From assembly GCA_019429225.1 (NCBI GenBank), contig JAHYJK010000013.1, forward strand, positions 1-38,759: 38,759 nucleotides of DNA, given 5' to 3'. Positions 18,165 to 27,302 of this stretch are shown in pieces (the stretch's first letter is position 1; every line of letters starts with the position of its first letter). The position numbers and the translations under genes were made by a program. Origin of the DNA: Anaerolineaceae bacterium. Lineage in GTDB: Bacteria > Chloroflexota > Anaerolineae > Anaerolineales > Anaerolineaceae. The notes beneath the pieces are model-generated. The model searched no databases. It was not told the DNA's origin and was given only the letters and a program-made list of their open reading frames with translations.

Positions 18165-21104
18165 TCACCATTGTTTTTGGGCATCATTCAAGCTTGTATC
18201 GGGCACCGGTGTCAAGTTAATTTCGCTTTGTTCATACCAGCGGGTCCATTCCTCCACGTCGAGCTTAAAATCCACACCTGTGTAAGTCACCAGCAATTCG
18301 TAGGCGTGTTCTCTCAAGGAAGCACGCACATCTTCAAGATACTTTATCAAGATGGGGATACCTTCCTTTAAACCACAACGAATCATCGCGCGTGCTATTG
18401 TTAGTTCCAGGAAAGCCAGGCGGTCCTTCACAAAATCTTCCTGAATCACATCCGTCAAAACCTGATTTTGGAAATAAGGAAGTTCCTGGAGTTGGTTTAA
18501 AACCGCTGAACAGCGTTGATCCCCCAGACGTTCCATGCCATAACAGATTGCATCAATATAATAAAATATTCCTCTGGTTTGTGAGTAAAAATCCTCGACA
18601 GAGGTACTGGATATAGCATTGGCAACTTCTTTATACATTAAAATCGCCCGTGGATCCCGAACCATGCCAAGCGAGTACAACCAGTAAACGACATCCGGCA
18701 TAGCGCCCTGATCAGGTGGAAGTTGTGTATTTCGGATCGATTGTGATCTGGAGGGTAACTGACCGGATGCCAATTGTTCCATGATTTCATCCATCAAAAC
18801 TTCTATCCCCCCTGCATCTCCCATCATTGCCAGTACCTGCGCCAGTAGCATCTGGCGCTTTCCATCTGCTCTCAAAAAGGCATCCCGAATCTTTGGCAAC
18901 GCAGCTTCTGCCAGGCAACATATCTCCACAAAAGGAATGATGCCACGGTAAATCTCATCCATTTCCATATCAGAATAGGCGAATAAGGGTTTTTCCGCGG
19001 ATAATTGACCCAACAATTTGTCTACATCATAAATCGGTGGTGAAATTGAGCGAGTCAGGACGGATATTGGCAATATTCCTTCATTGACCAGTTTCTTTTG
19101 AATATCTCGTATCGGTAGCGCTCGAAGTGAACTATCCTGCCTGACAGCCATTGCGGCAATGATGCCAACTACCCCACCCAGGTTCTCCAGATCTCTTTGC
19201 ATGCGAATGGATGGCAGTGCATCGTGTGTAGCCGAAATAGCTTTTCCAGTGACCAGCAGTCCTTCCAGTCCTTCCGGAATTACCACGCCCAACGGTATTT
19301 CAATCTCCAGATTTGGGGGAATCAACCCGGCTCTTAACCAATCAGAATCACTGTGACCCTTAACATCATGATTACTGAAGGCAATCTGGATGACATCCGG
19401 ATATTTCCGCTGTCTTAATTGATCGGTCAGCGTAATCTGCGTTTCCCCACGTATCTGCCGGCTTTCTCGGGTGGCAAGATAGACTCCATGATCCGTACAT
19501 TCTCCGCCCCAGCGTCTGGCAGCTATGATTGCCCGGGTATAATCTTCAATATTGCCAATATCCACCATGCTGGTGAAATTATTTTTCGTTTTACCTGGTT
19601 CAACGTATTGCGCCAGTGAATACCACATCGTCGATCGGTTTCGAGGTGAACCATAGGTAAACGTTGCACCTGCAAATGCAGCCAGATCGCCATCTCCGGT
19701 CGCATCGATGACCACCCTGGCTTCGATCGCGACCAGACCAGTCGGGGTAGCAAACACAGCACCCATTACCCTTTGACCATCCGTGAGGGTTCCAATCGCA
19801 AGCCAATTAAAAACTACCTGAACATTACATTCCCGGGCAAATGTCAGCAAGGCTGACGCTTTTGTTTCAATATTCCATTTGGGAATCTTTCCTTCCGGGA
19901 TTACCTGATGCAATTCAAGGTGCCGGTCTTCGATTTCTTTCCTCAATCGGGAGCTGAACCCTGTTTCCCGTCCATACCAATAACTATGCACACCACCGAT
20001 GGTTCCTGTGCCACCCAGACGTGGATTCGTCTCCGCCAACATGGTTTGCATGCCGTTTTCGGCTGCGGTAATAGCAGCGACTGTCCCACTGGTCCCGCCA
20101 CCCACCACCAAAACATCCACTGTTTGGACAAATTGTACCTCTCTGCCAGGTACACCTACGTGATGGCTTGCTGTGCGCGAAAACACATCCATTTCACTGA
20201 CACAGATGACAGTCTCATCAGTCATAGGTGAAGGATTGGTTTCTTTCCAATCCTCATTGACTGGTTCAGACCTTAAAATATTCTCAAGCAATCCAGTTGC
20301 CCACGGATATGAATCATAGGATGCTCCAGCCCAATAAGCGCCTTTAAATGCAGGCTGCGTCCTTAATAAATATCGAGTAGTTTGATACACCAGGTCCTGT
20401 AAAAATAATTCATGGTTGTGCAAATTTTTACGACTTTGAAGTTTATTGATGACGATAGGAAATTCAACCAACCAATGTCGCTCATTAAAAAATCCTCTAT
20501 GGAATTTAAAAACTCCTGCTTCCACGCCTAAAAATTCAGGTAAAGGGATGTTTTGACATGCTGAAAGTTCGAGATCGGTAAACTCCAGCGTTTTCCAAAC
20601 AATATCCGGACTATTTGAAAGAGATGATTCCCAGCCAGACATGGAGAAATCCAAATACTCATCACATTGAATCACCTGGCGGCAGGATTTGTTACCAATC
20701 ACTACTCCCCGAAACGATCCTGGGACAATAATTGGGTCAATCACCCTTGAAGCATACAGAATTTTGATGCCTGCTGCCAGAAGGACACTTTCGAGGTTGA
20801 CTTTGATCTTATCGACGCTGAAAATAAGTTCATCGCCGACCAGTTTATAGCAATCTGGTTTTATGATGGATTTAATGATTGGTGGCAGGATGTGGAAGGT
20901 TTCCAGCTCACTTTTGTGAATCCATGGACGCAGACATGCAGTCATTTCCCATCCCAGATAGGTGCGTGATTCAATCACAGTGACTCGTTTTCCCTGCGCA
21001 ACGACCTCCAAAGCCGTGGAAAGTGCGGAAAATGTACCGCCCTGAATGACAAGATCACATGCATGCAGGACAGGTAAGGATTTTGTCTCGTACTGAATGA
21101 TCAT
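18165..21104 (-). CDS. FAD-dependent oxidoreductase (FAD_oxidored type) with extra N-terminal half-domain
   Basis: Large flavoprotein of 979 residues. The canonical dinucleotide-binding motif VDVLVVGGGTSG is at about 330-340, with LAETNPRLGGTGTIGG and VVIDATGDGDLAAF further on, typical of FAD-dependent oxidoreductases found beside polysaccharide-degradation genes. Before it, residues 1-300 form a second, degenerate FAD-like module (VIQGGTFSALS, then VIESRTYLGWEM). After residue 680 comes a helical region with HEAT-like character. Translation starts 8 nt after the metallo-beta-lactamase-like gene, with no clear Shine-Dalgarno sequence. It is the last gene of the second operon. The substrate is unknown; a sugar or glycoside is plausible from context. 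Confidence 0.85.
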   Translation of the reverse strand: MIIQYETKSLPVLHACDLVIQGGTFSALSTALEVVAQGKRVTVIESRTYLGWEMTACLRPWIHKSELETFHILPPIIKSIIKPDCYKLVGDELIFSVDKIKVNLESVLLAAGIKILYASRVIDPIIVPGSFRGVVIGNKSCRQVIQCDEYLDFSMSGWESSLSNSPDIVWKTLEFTDLELSACQNIPLPEFLGVEAGVFKFHRGFFNERHWLVEFPIVINKLQSRKNLHNHELFLQDLVYQTTRYLLRTQPAFKGAYWAGASYDSYPWATGLLENILRSEPVNEDWKETNPSPMTDETVICVSEMDVFSRTASHHVGVPGREVQFVQTVDVLVVGGGTSGTVAAITAAENGMQTMLAETNPRLGGTGTIGGVHSYWYGRETGFSSRLRKEIEDRHLELHQVIPEGKIPKWNIETKASALLTFARECNVQVVFNWLAIGTLTDGQRVMGAVFATPTGLVAIEARVVIDATGDGDLAAFAGATFTYGSPRNRSTMWYSLAQYVEPGKTKNNFTSMVDIGNIEDYTRAIIAARRWGGECTDHGVYLATRESRQIRGETQITLTDQLRQRKYPDVIQIAFSNHDVKGHSDSDWLRAGLIPPNLEIEIPLGVVIPEGLEGLLVTGKAISATHDALPSIRMQRDLENLGGVVGIIAAMAVRQDSSLRALPIRDIQKKLVNEGILPISVLTRSISPPIYDVDKLLGQLSAEKPLFAYSDMEMDEIYRGIIPFVEICCLAEAALPKIRDAFLRADGKRQMLLAQVLAMMGDAGGIEVLMDEIMEQLASGQLPSRSQSIRNTQLPPDQGAMPDVVYWLYSLGMVRDPRAILMYKEVANAISSTSVEDFYSQTRGIFYYIDAICYGMERLGDQRCSAVLNQLQELPYFQNQVLTDVIQEDFVKDRLAFLELTIARAMIRCGLKEGIPILIKYLEDVRASLREHAYELLVTYTGVDFKLDVEEWTRWYEQSEINLTPVPDTSLNDAQKQW

Positions 21105-21112
21105 AACTTTTA

Positions 21113-22942
21113 TTAAGCAATGGTGATTAATGCTTCGGCTTGCTGACCAAATAACCGGGTACCGACAGTTACCTCCAAAGCGATCCGAATTCGTCTGGAT
21201 GGTTCCTGTCCGTCTGGAATCTGTACATGGAAATCCAAGGTAACTTTCTGATGAGCCTTAACAATTTTTTCAATCCGTGCTGGAATGGCTTCCCATCCTT
21301 CCGGTAAAACCAGACTGGTCTTTATGAGCTGCCCACTATCCATTGGATTCATAATCTCACACTGATAATGAACCGATTCACCAGGTTTCTTCTGGACCTG
21401 GTAAGGTGATATACGAGCAATAAAACCTTCGATGCCAGGATTCTCCGATTCAAGCATTAATATATTCCTGTGATGTTCAACAAGTTTTTCAGCTCGTTCT
21501 TTGATCTTCTGAAAATATCCTTCCTTGACGTTTAATGCAGACCAATGACCCGAGAGAATGATATCCGGGTTTATCTTTTGATATAAATCCGCTGTTTCCA
21601 AATAATCATAAAGATCATAGCGGTTCTGATATACATAATTCCAAATCAGACCTTCTTCCCCCTGGTAATGATCTCCACTGAATAAGATACGTTTGTCATC
21701 TGCTGCCAATAAAATCGCTACGGCGTAGCGGGTATGGCCTGGAAGAGGATAACAGGTAATCTTGAATTCTTCCCATTGGATCGTTTTTTCCAGTGGAAGA
21801 ATCTCATCAGGCTCAATTGGGTCATACCATAAGCACGGCAAATTATAGTCATGTGGGTGTTTGAGAATATCCGCAAAATTTTCTGGTGCCCAAACACTTG
21901 CCCCTTCGACTCTTTGTAATAGATTAATCCCGGCTACGTGGTCATCATGATAATGTGTAGGTAAAACCACATCAATAGTTTGCACACCATAATTTTCCTT
22001 CAAAATTGAGATGGTATACAACCAGGGTCTTCTCGAAGCACGGTCAGTGCCAGCAGCCATGCCACCTACAAAATCATAGCCATAATCGATAATCATAGCC
22101 TTGCCTGAGTCCGAGATGATCACATAAGAATTGGCTTCGCTGGTAACGTTTCGATACACATGTGGTGTGATTTGAAGGAAGGGATTTTCAGTCTTCTTCA
22201 GTAAGTTCTTGAATTCTCCACGATCAAGTAATAACGAATACAGTCGCGCTATCAGAAGATCAATCGCTGCTTCGGTATTTTCGATGATTTCTCCATGTGA
22301 TGGTAAAAGAAGCTCCACACCTTCTCTCTTGAGTTTCAATAAGGATAATATCGAATAAACCACTCCTTCCGCGCCATTATAAGTCCATTGGGTGGCTGCT
22401 AATGACCACAGCTTACCTGGTCCGGCAATTAAATCGCCAACAAAGCAGGTTTGCTTGCCATCAATTCGGGCAATCAGTGAAATGGATCCCGGTGTATGAC
22501 CCGGTGTGGGAACAACTTCAATATTAATGCCAGAAAAATCATAGTGCTCATAATCACGCAATAACCCACTAACCAGGACCGAATGCAGCAACGAAAACCG
22601 ATCTTCGCGAACATTATAATTATTAAGAATATTCCGAGCTTGCCAATGCCAATCGACCTGTGAGAATAAATCCTGTTCAATCTCCGGAACCCAGATCGGG
22701 ATACCAGCATCCACAGCCTTTTGCAAACCCTGTGCCTGATCCCTGTGATGGTGGGTCATCAATACAGCTGTCACCTCTTTTATCCCCAAATCCTCCAGAA
22801 ATTCCAAAACAGAACCATCTCCAAAGTCGATCAAAACTGCTGATTCTCCCTGGCAAATGATATACACATGACAGGTGTTTTTATACAGGTACAAATTTGA
22901 AGATATCTTTACCACTGCATGATAGATGGAATTGTTATTCAT
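21113..22942 (-). CDS. Tandem metallo-beta-lactamase-fold protein
   Basis: 609 residues with two MBL-fold modules and a C-terminal beta-sandwich. Module 1 has H64-x-H66-x-D68-Q69 (Gln where the family usually has His), PGHTPGS with His149, GD at 169-170 and PSHGE. Module 2 has the complete H330-x-H332-x-D334-H335, then PGHTRYAV, FSGDHYQGE and LSGHWS. The last 100 residues resemble an Ig-like or NEW3 domain (KKPGESVHYQCEIMNP, then VLPEGWE). No signal peptide is evident. It is encoded between a GH35 gene and the FAD oxidoreductase. Probable hydrolase of an ester, lactone or thioester; the real substrate is not known. Confidence 0.82.
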   Translation of the reverse strand: MNNNSIYHAVVKISSNLYLYKNTCHVYIICQGESAVLIDFGDGSVLEFLEDLGIKEVTAVLMTHHHRDQAQGLQKAVDAGIPIWVPEIEQDLFSQVDWHWQARNILNNYNVREDRFSLLHSVLVSGLLRDYEHYDFSGINIEVVPTPGHTPGSISLIARIDGKQTCFVGDLIAGPGKLWSLAATQWTYNGAEGVVYSILSLLKLKREGVELLLPSHGEIIENTEAAIDLLIARLYSLLLDRGEFKNLLKKTENPFLQITPHVYRNVTSEANSYVIISDSGKAMIIDYGYDFVGGMAAGTDRASRRPWLYTISILKENYGVQTIDVVLPTHYHDDHVAGINLLQRVEGASVWAPENFADILKHPHDYNLPCLWYDPIEPDEILPLEKTIQWEEFKITCYPLPGHTRYAVAILLAADDKRILFSGDHYQGEEGLIWNYVYQNRYDLYDYLETADLYQKINPDIILSGHWSALNVKEGYFQKIKERAEKLVEHHRNILMLESENPGIEGFIARISPYQVQKKPGESVHYQCEIMNPMDSGQLIKTSLVLPEGWEAIPARIEKIVKAHQKVTLDFHVQIPDGQEPSRRIRIALEVTVGTRLFGQQAEALITIA

Positions 22943-22967
22943 TGCTCACACTCATTTCTATCCGAAT

Positions 22968-25028
22968 TTACAAATCCTGTCGCAGAATCTGCAGAACAGT
23001 CGCGTCCTTTGCTGGCAAGGAACATATAAGTGATAATTTCCCATTCATCGCGGGTACATTCCAGGTGTAATCTGTCATCAAATCATGAATCATGTAAATA
23101 CCATCAGGCATGCGGTCATTCAGTCTGATTTCACAGCTACCAGCCATCTGATTAGGATTTATCACCGTGATGAATTTTGATTCTGCGCGTTCGTATAAAG
23201 CCACCGTCCAGGAAGCGATACTGCACTCGATCGGCTGAACGATCTCGATCCCGATCAGGATGTTTTTCAACAAACCAGGATTAACATCCAATCCCAGGTA
23301 GGTGATCATGCCCTGGCCTTCCTGAACGGTAAATCCAATCTTGTACTCCTGGCCTTGTTCAAGCGAGTGTTGATACACCAGCTCTTCACTGGAAAGATTG
23401 TCCGTTGAAACCCTGGTTGCGATGATCGTCTTACCGGGTACCGTTTCGAACCATTCTGCACGATTGCTATGGTAAACAAACTCGTGATCATTCAACCTAA
23501 CTTTGATGGCTCCATTTATTGGGATAACCCCGTCTCCCCGGTTAACCGGTAATGATTTGTGTTTCAATAAGAATTCGTCATACTCAGGCAACAAACCCAT
23601 CAATACCAGATGACCACCGGACCGTACATACGCTAATAACCGCTCCTGCCCACTACGACTCAACCATGAGCCACCTGCATAGAATACAACCGGTGCGTCC
23701 CAGGTCCCTGCCCACAAATCAAAGAATTCATAATCAAGTCCGGCAGCATGAATGGCTTTTAAAACAGGCTCACCAGGTCTCACCAAACTTCTTTGCAAAG
23801 GATCAATCGTTACGCCGATCTTACATGGGTGCGATAAAGTTGCCGGTTCCAAAACCTGGTATACATCTACAATCTTTTTAAAGGTGGAAAATAACTCAGG
23901 TCGGGTTCGACCCCATTCATTGATTGGGGACATATACCAGTTATCGCGGTTCACCAGCATATACCAGTTCCATCCGACAATACCACCCGCCCATGCGCCA
24001 ATCGCAGCCATGCGATAATGGTTAGCGGTTAACGCACCGGTCAGATAATGCCAGCCATGCCAGACACCAGCTTCAAATTCGCCAATGTAAGGAAGGCGCG
24101 AGATTGCCCGCGCAAATCTTGCTTTCTCGAGCAAGAAACGAAATTCATCGGGCCATTTAGCAAATTCGTTGGATGGGTAAATATCCTGACCATACACATC
24201 CGCCACATGCTCCATTTCGCCCCAATGTTGCGTGCCCGTTCCATCATAACCATTCAGGATAATTGGCACATCTACCCCTGCCTGGCGATACACAGATACC
24301 GCCCACTCAGCCGCTCTCCTGACAAACCAATGTTTGAAGCGTACAAAATCGAGATACCGAACCAATTTTTCCGTTTGGTCACCCGGTAGTACACAGACCG
24401 CATGCGCCTGTTCAAAATTTGAATAGTCAGAAATCCAGATTTTGTTTAATGCTTCAATACTCTCATATTGTTCTTTTAAAAACTGCTGAAACAATCCAGG
24501 ATTTTTCCCCAATCCTAATGGTTCCGTAAAGAGCGCTGGCCAGGGATCGATTTCATTTTCAGCCTGTAACAACACAATTCTGCCACCATTTGATGCCAAA
24601 AATGGTTTGATGACCTTCACCACTGCTTGAATATAATCATCAGCTTCGGATAAAAACAATGGATCCAGACGGTGATACTTTGTCATGCGATCTGGAATAC
24701 CGTTATTTTTCCATTCGCTATAAATATAAGGACCAGGACGGACGATGATATCAAAATCCATCTCTTGAAGGAGAGATAAAAAGGCAACCAGATCACGTCT
24801 CGGATCGGTAACACCGTTGAAATCCAACTCACCCGGCGTCACCTCATGAAATTCCCAACAAACATAGGTTGCAACCATTTGAATCCCCATTTCTTTAACC
24901 CGCTCGAGCACGGTTCTCCATTCCTGAGGATTGATCCGCCAATAGTGTACTTCCCCGCTAAGCATCGGGATGGTTCTACCATTAAAATGCAGTTGTTTGC
25001 CTTTAATGAAAGGAGTAGATTTAATCAT
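22968..25028 (-). CDS. GH35 beta-galactosidase-like glycosidase (second paralogue)
   Basis: 686 residues, clearly paralogous to the protein at 14905-16938 along its whole length (shared SGEVHYWR, RPGPYIYSEWKN, NEIDPWP and INEWGRTRP). The acid/base is Glu159 in QAENEID, closer to the canonical family motif than in the paralogue. The likely nucleophile is the first Glu of GEFEAGVW. No signal peptide is seen. The start codon overlaps the end of the upstream glycosidase gene by 8 nt, so translation is coupled. Having two copies in two operons under the same type of operator suggests they act on different beta-linkages of the same glycan (inference). Confidence 0.88.
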   Translation of the reverse strand: MIKSTPFIKGKQLHFNGRTIPMLSGEVHYWRINPQEWRTVLERVKEMGIQMVATYVCWEFHEVTPGELDFNGVTDPRRDLVAFLSLLQEMDFDIIVRPGPYIYSEWKNNGIPDRMTKYHRLDPLFLSEADDYIQAVVKVIKPFLASNGGRIVLLQAENEIDPWPALFTEPLGLGKNPGLFQQFLKEQYESIEALNKIWISDYSNFEQAHAVCVLPGDQTEKLVRYLDFVRFKHWFVRRAAEWAVSVYRQAGVDVPIILNGYDGTGTQHWGEMEHVADVYGQDIYPSNEFAKWPDEFRFLLEKARFARAISRLPYIGEFEAGVWHGWHYLTGALTANHYRMAAIGAWAGGIVGWNWYMLVNRDNWYMSPINEWGRTRPELFSTFKKIVDVYQVLEPATLSHPCKIGVTIDPLQRSLVRPGEPVLKAIHAAGLDYEFFDLWAGTWDAPVVFYAGGSWLSRSGQERLLAYVRSGGHLVLMGLLPEYDEFLLKHKSLPVNRGDGVIPINGAIKVRLNDHEFVYHSNRAEWFETVPGKTIIATRVSTDNLSSEELVYQHSLEQGQEYKIGFTVQEGQGMITYLGLDVNPGLLKNILIGIEIVQPIECSIASWTVALYERAESKFITVINPNQMAGSCEIRLNDRMPDGIYMIHDLMTDYTWNVPAMNGKLSLICSLPAKDATVLQILRQDL

Positions 25029-26736
25029 GGTTTCTCACTTTTAGCTGATATTTCTCCCATATTTCATGCAACAAATCAATATCTTCCGCCGTCAATGGTT
25101 CCTGAGTACGATCAATGTGTGAACTATAATACAAGGCTGGTACACCTAATTCAGGTTGTACTTTTAGATAATCCAACCAGTCCGATTTGTTTGCCATCTG
25201 CCAATTATCGGTATCAATTAAGATATCCTTCATGGCTATTGTAGCCACTTTTTGACGATGGCGCATGGAAGAAAGCAGATCTTTTCCGGGGTTGATATCG
25301 TTCAATCGGATCATGTCGATATAATCTATCAGATATGGGTTGGGAGCATGGGCTATGATGAGTGCATCCACTTTTACTTTTTTTGACTCGTCATGCAAAA
25401 TCAAGAAATATTGCTTCATTAATTCCAATCCCCAGAAATCACCATGTGTTTTAATACCTGGTCCGCTGGGGATTCTGGCACTGAAATCTATCTTAAATCC
25501 ATCAGCGTTCAATCCTTCTTCTGAAAGCATATATCGTATTTGTTCCCGAAAACGCTTTTCATATTCGGGGTTAGATGGATCCACTGACAGCGATTTGCCG
25601 GCCTTATTTGTAATACACTCTGATAACGGCAAACCTTCAGGATCCCAGAATTTCAACCAGAGCAACACTTTTTGACCATTTTCATGTCGATTTCGGATAA
25701 AGCCAGCGAGATCAGGCCATTTATCTTCATCCACCGAATTCAAACCATACGCCTTCTGCCATTTATCGTCAATTACCAGTGTGCCAACCTTTATTTTTCG
25801 ATCCTGTAACTCACGCATGAACCTGTTGTAATTTTCCTGGGTGGCATAATCGGGAGCATAGGCGTTATCAACCGCAGCAAGATAACATTGAGAACCCCAA
25901 CCGCAAAACATTGGCTGATACCACCAGGTATGTTTTTCATTATGGTGTCCAGCAGGAACCAGTTCTCTTTCCTGAATATCCTGAATATAACCTTTCAGTC
26001 CCTCATAGGGGTCATTTGAAAAATAAAAGCCAATTTCGGGCAATTTATATTTCCCGTTAACCAGTGTGTGCCCTTCATAAGTTAACTCCAGTGAAAATTT
26101 TTGGTCTCCTCCCTGGTAACGGTACTCGACGAACCGGTTTTCTCCTGGTTCACAACAGACCCCCAACCCCAACCATTGATCTTTGCCTTCGAAAGAATAG
26201 TAAAAAGGAGGTGGAGTGAAGAACCAACCATCCCGACCGGGAATGGGTACTCCGTTCAAATCGATGCTTTCAGATCCTTCTGGCGAGAAATAGATCCTTT
26301 CACGCGTGTTGGGTTCTGGTGTCCAACCCTGCTTAAAATTCTGGCCAGAAATAAAATACCCACTGCCCCAGCGCTCCACACCTGAACAATATCCTCCAAA
26401 ATACACTGTATCGGTTATCAAACCTTTGCCTTCAATTTCAATTCCATAATAGAATCGATCCGTCAGACAACGCAGCCAATATTTTTTCTGGGTCCATATT
26501 GAGCTGTAAACGCTGCAGGAAGCTGTAATGTCATCTTCGCTTTTCTCATATTCCCAATCGCCAATTTGAGTCGTATCATCCATGCCTGAGCTCGAATGGA
26601 TACTTGAGAACAAAAAGAGTTGGGCAAGAACTTCATCGGATTTATTCTTGACGTAAACAAATAAACCATCCTTAGAGAATTCCAGGTTATAAGATTCGGC
26701 TTCAATTATGTTTTTCTTTTCGTTAATGATGGGCAT
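25021..26736 (-). CDS. GH36/GH31-like alpha-glycosidase
   Basis: 571 residues with an N-terminal beta-sandwich and a TIM barrel in the style of the alpha-galactosidase/alpha-glucosidase superfamily. VIDDKWQ with WPDLAGFI and GQKVLLWLKFW is the usual barrel start. The likely nucleophile is Asp417 in DGFKIDFS and the likely acid/base is Asp480 in IRLNDINPG. No signal peptide. The frame extends to a TTG at 26742; the ATG at 26736 is preferred, with AGGA six bases upstream. It is the first gene of the second operon, behind the promoter and operator at 26757-26794. Family membership is by motif; the exact GH number needs a profile search. Confidence 0.75.
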   Translation of the reverse strand: MPIINEKKNIIEAESYNLEFSKDGLFVYVKNKSDEVLAQLFLFSSIHSSSGMDDTTQIGDWEYEKSEDDITASCSVYSSIWTQKKYWLRCLTDRFYYGIEIEGKGLITDTVYFGGYCSGVERWGSGYFISGQNFKQGWTPEPNTRERIYFSPEGSESIDLNGVPIPGRDGWFFTPPPFYYSFEGKDQWLGLGVCCEPGENRFVEYRYQGGDQKFSLELTYEGHTLVNGKYKLPEIGFYFSNDPYEGLKGYIQDIQERELVPAGHHNEKHTWWYQPMFCGWGSQCYLAAVDNAYAPDYATQENYNRFMRELQDRKIKVGTLVIDDKWQKAYGLNSVDEDKWPDLAGFIRNRHENGQKVLLWLKFWDPEGLPLSECITNKAGKSLSVDPSNPEYEKRFREQIRYMLSEEGLNADGFKIDFSARIPSGPGIKTHGDFWGLELMKQYFLILHDESKKVKVDALIIAHAPNPYLIDYIDMIRLNDINPGKDLLSSMRHRQKVATIAMKDILIDTDNWQMANKSDWLDYLKVQPELGVPALYYSSHIDRTQEPLTAEDIDLLHEIWEKYQLKVRNHD

Positions 26737-26756
26737 ATTCAATCCTGTATGATATC

Positions 26757-26783
26757 TTCTTTATTGATCAATTCAACAAACTA
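26757..26783. promoter_or_regulatory. Variant ROK-repressor operator O3
   Basis: One half-site, TAGTTTGTTGA on the minus strand (26773-26783), is identical to the left half of O2. The other, TTCTTTATTGA (26757-26767), matches the best half-site at 9 of 11 positions. The halves are 5 bp apart here instead of 1 bp, so binding strength is uncertain. Confidence 0.5.
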
Positions 26784-26788
26784 TTACG

Positions 26789-26817
26789 AGTATACATGAT
26801 TTGTCCATACTTAACCA
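26789..26817 (-). promoter_or_regulatory. Promoter of second glycosidase operon
   Basis: Minus-strand -10 TATACT (26789-26794) lies five bases upstream of operator O3, the same offset as both promoters at O1. Seventeen bases upstream is TGGTTA (26812-26817), a poor -35. The leader to the ATG at 26736 would be about 45 nt. Confidence 0.5.
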
Positions 26818-26903
26818 GTTTTATTCAAATTGTTTTTTGATTTACCAGGTTGCACAATTTCAATTATGGCTGATTGTTGAACGAAGTCGAAACCAAATTT
26901 GTA

Positions 26904-26932
26904 TTGACAAACAATTTTATAAGTGCTAAAAT
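26904..26932 (+). promoter_or_regulatory. Promoter of the ABC importer operon
   Basis: TTGACA (26904-26909), a 17-bp spacer and TAAAAT (26927-26932): a near-consensus sigma-70 promoter. The predicted start is near 26939, just before operator O2, giving a leader of about 360 nt before the lipoprotein gene. Confidence 0.75.
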
Positions 26933-26944
26933 ATTTTTATTAGA

Positions 26945-26967
26945 TAGTTTGTTGATTCAATAAACTA
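26945..26967. promoter_or_regulatory. ROK-repressor operator O2
   Basis: A 23-bp inverted repeat with halves TAGTTTGTTGA and TCAATAAACTA around a central T; 10 of 11 base pairs are symmetrical, the best site in the window. It begins 12 bp after the -10 box, where a bound repressor would block initiation or early elongation. Confidence 0.75.
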
Positions 26968-27302
26968 ACCCACCATTTTCAAAACTTCCTTATTCATTAG
27001 AATCAAATATTTTACTTCTGTACATTTCCAACTTCAATCAATATCTGACCATTCCCATCATGAGGATAGATTCTTTCAGTTGGAGCTTTTTGCTTTTTCA
27101 GGTTTACCCAGAAAGCTCAAATAGAAGGGATTTTAAAGAATTAATTCTTTCTTTTCCTGAAATACAAATTGTCTAAAGGAGGTATTACCCAAACTAACGC
27201 TAAACACTTCCAGGTTCGTTCTTAAGACAACCCTTAATCTGTAATGACCCAAAAATTACAAGCAAGGGAAATATTATTATTAGATCTCGATAAGGAGGAA
27301 AA
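26968..27302 (+). other. Long untranslated leader of the importer operon
   Basis: About 335 nt without a convincing gene. It contains a possible stem (GAGCTTT at 27083-27089 with AAAGCTC at 27112-27118), a perfect 16-bp palindrome AAAGAATTAATTCTTT (27135-27150) and an isolated strong Shine-Dalgarno sequence AAAGGAGGT (27175-27183) with no ATG, GTG or TTG at a suitable distance. The functional ribosome site AAGGAGG is at 27292-27298. No known riboswitch class was recognised. Confidence 0.4.
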
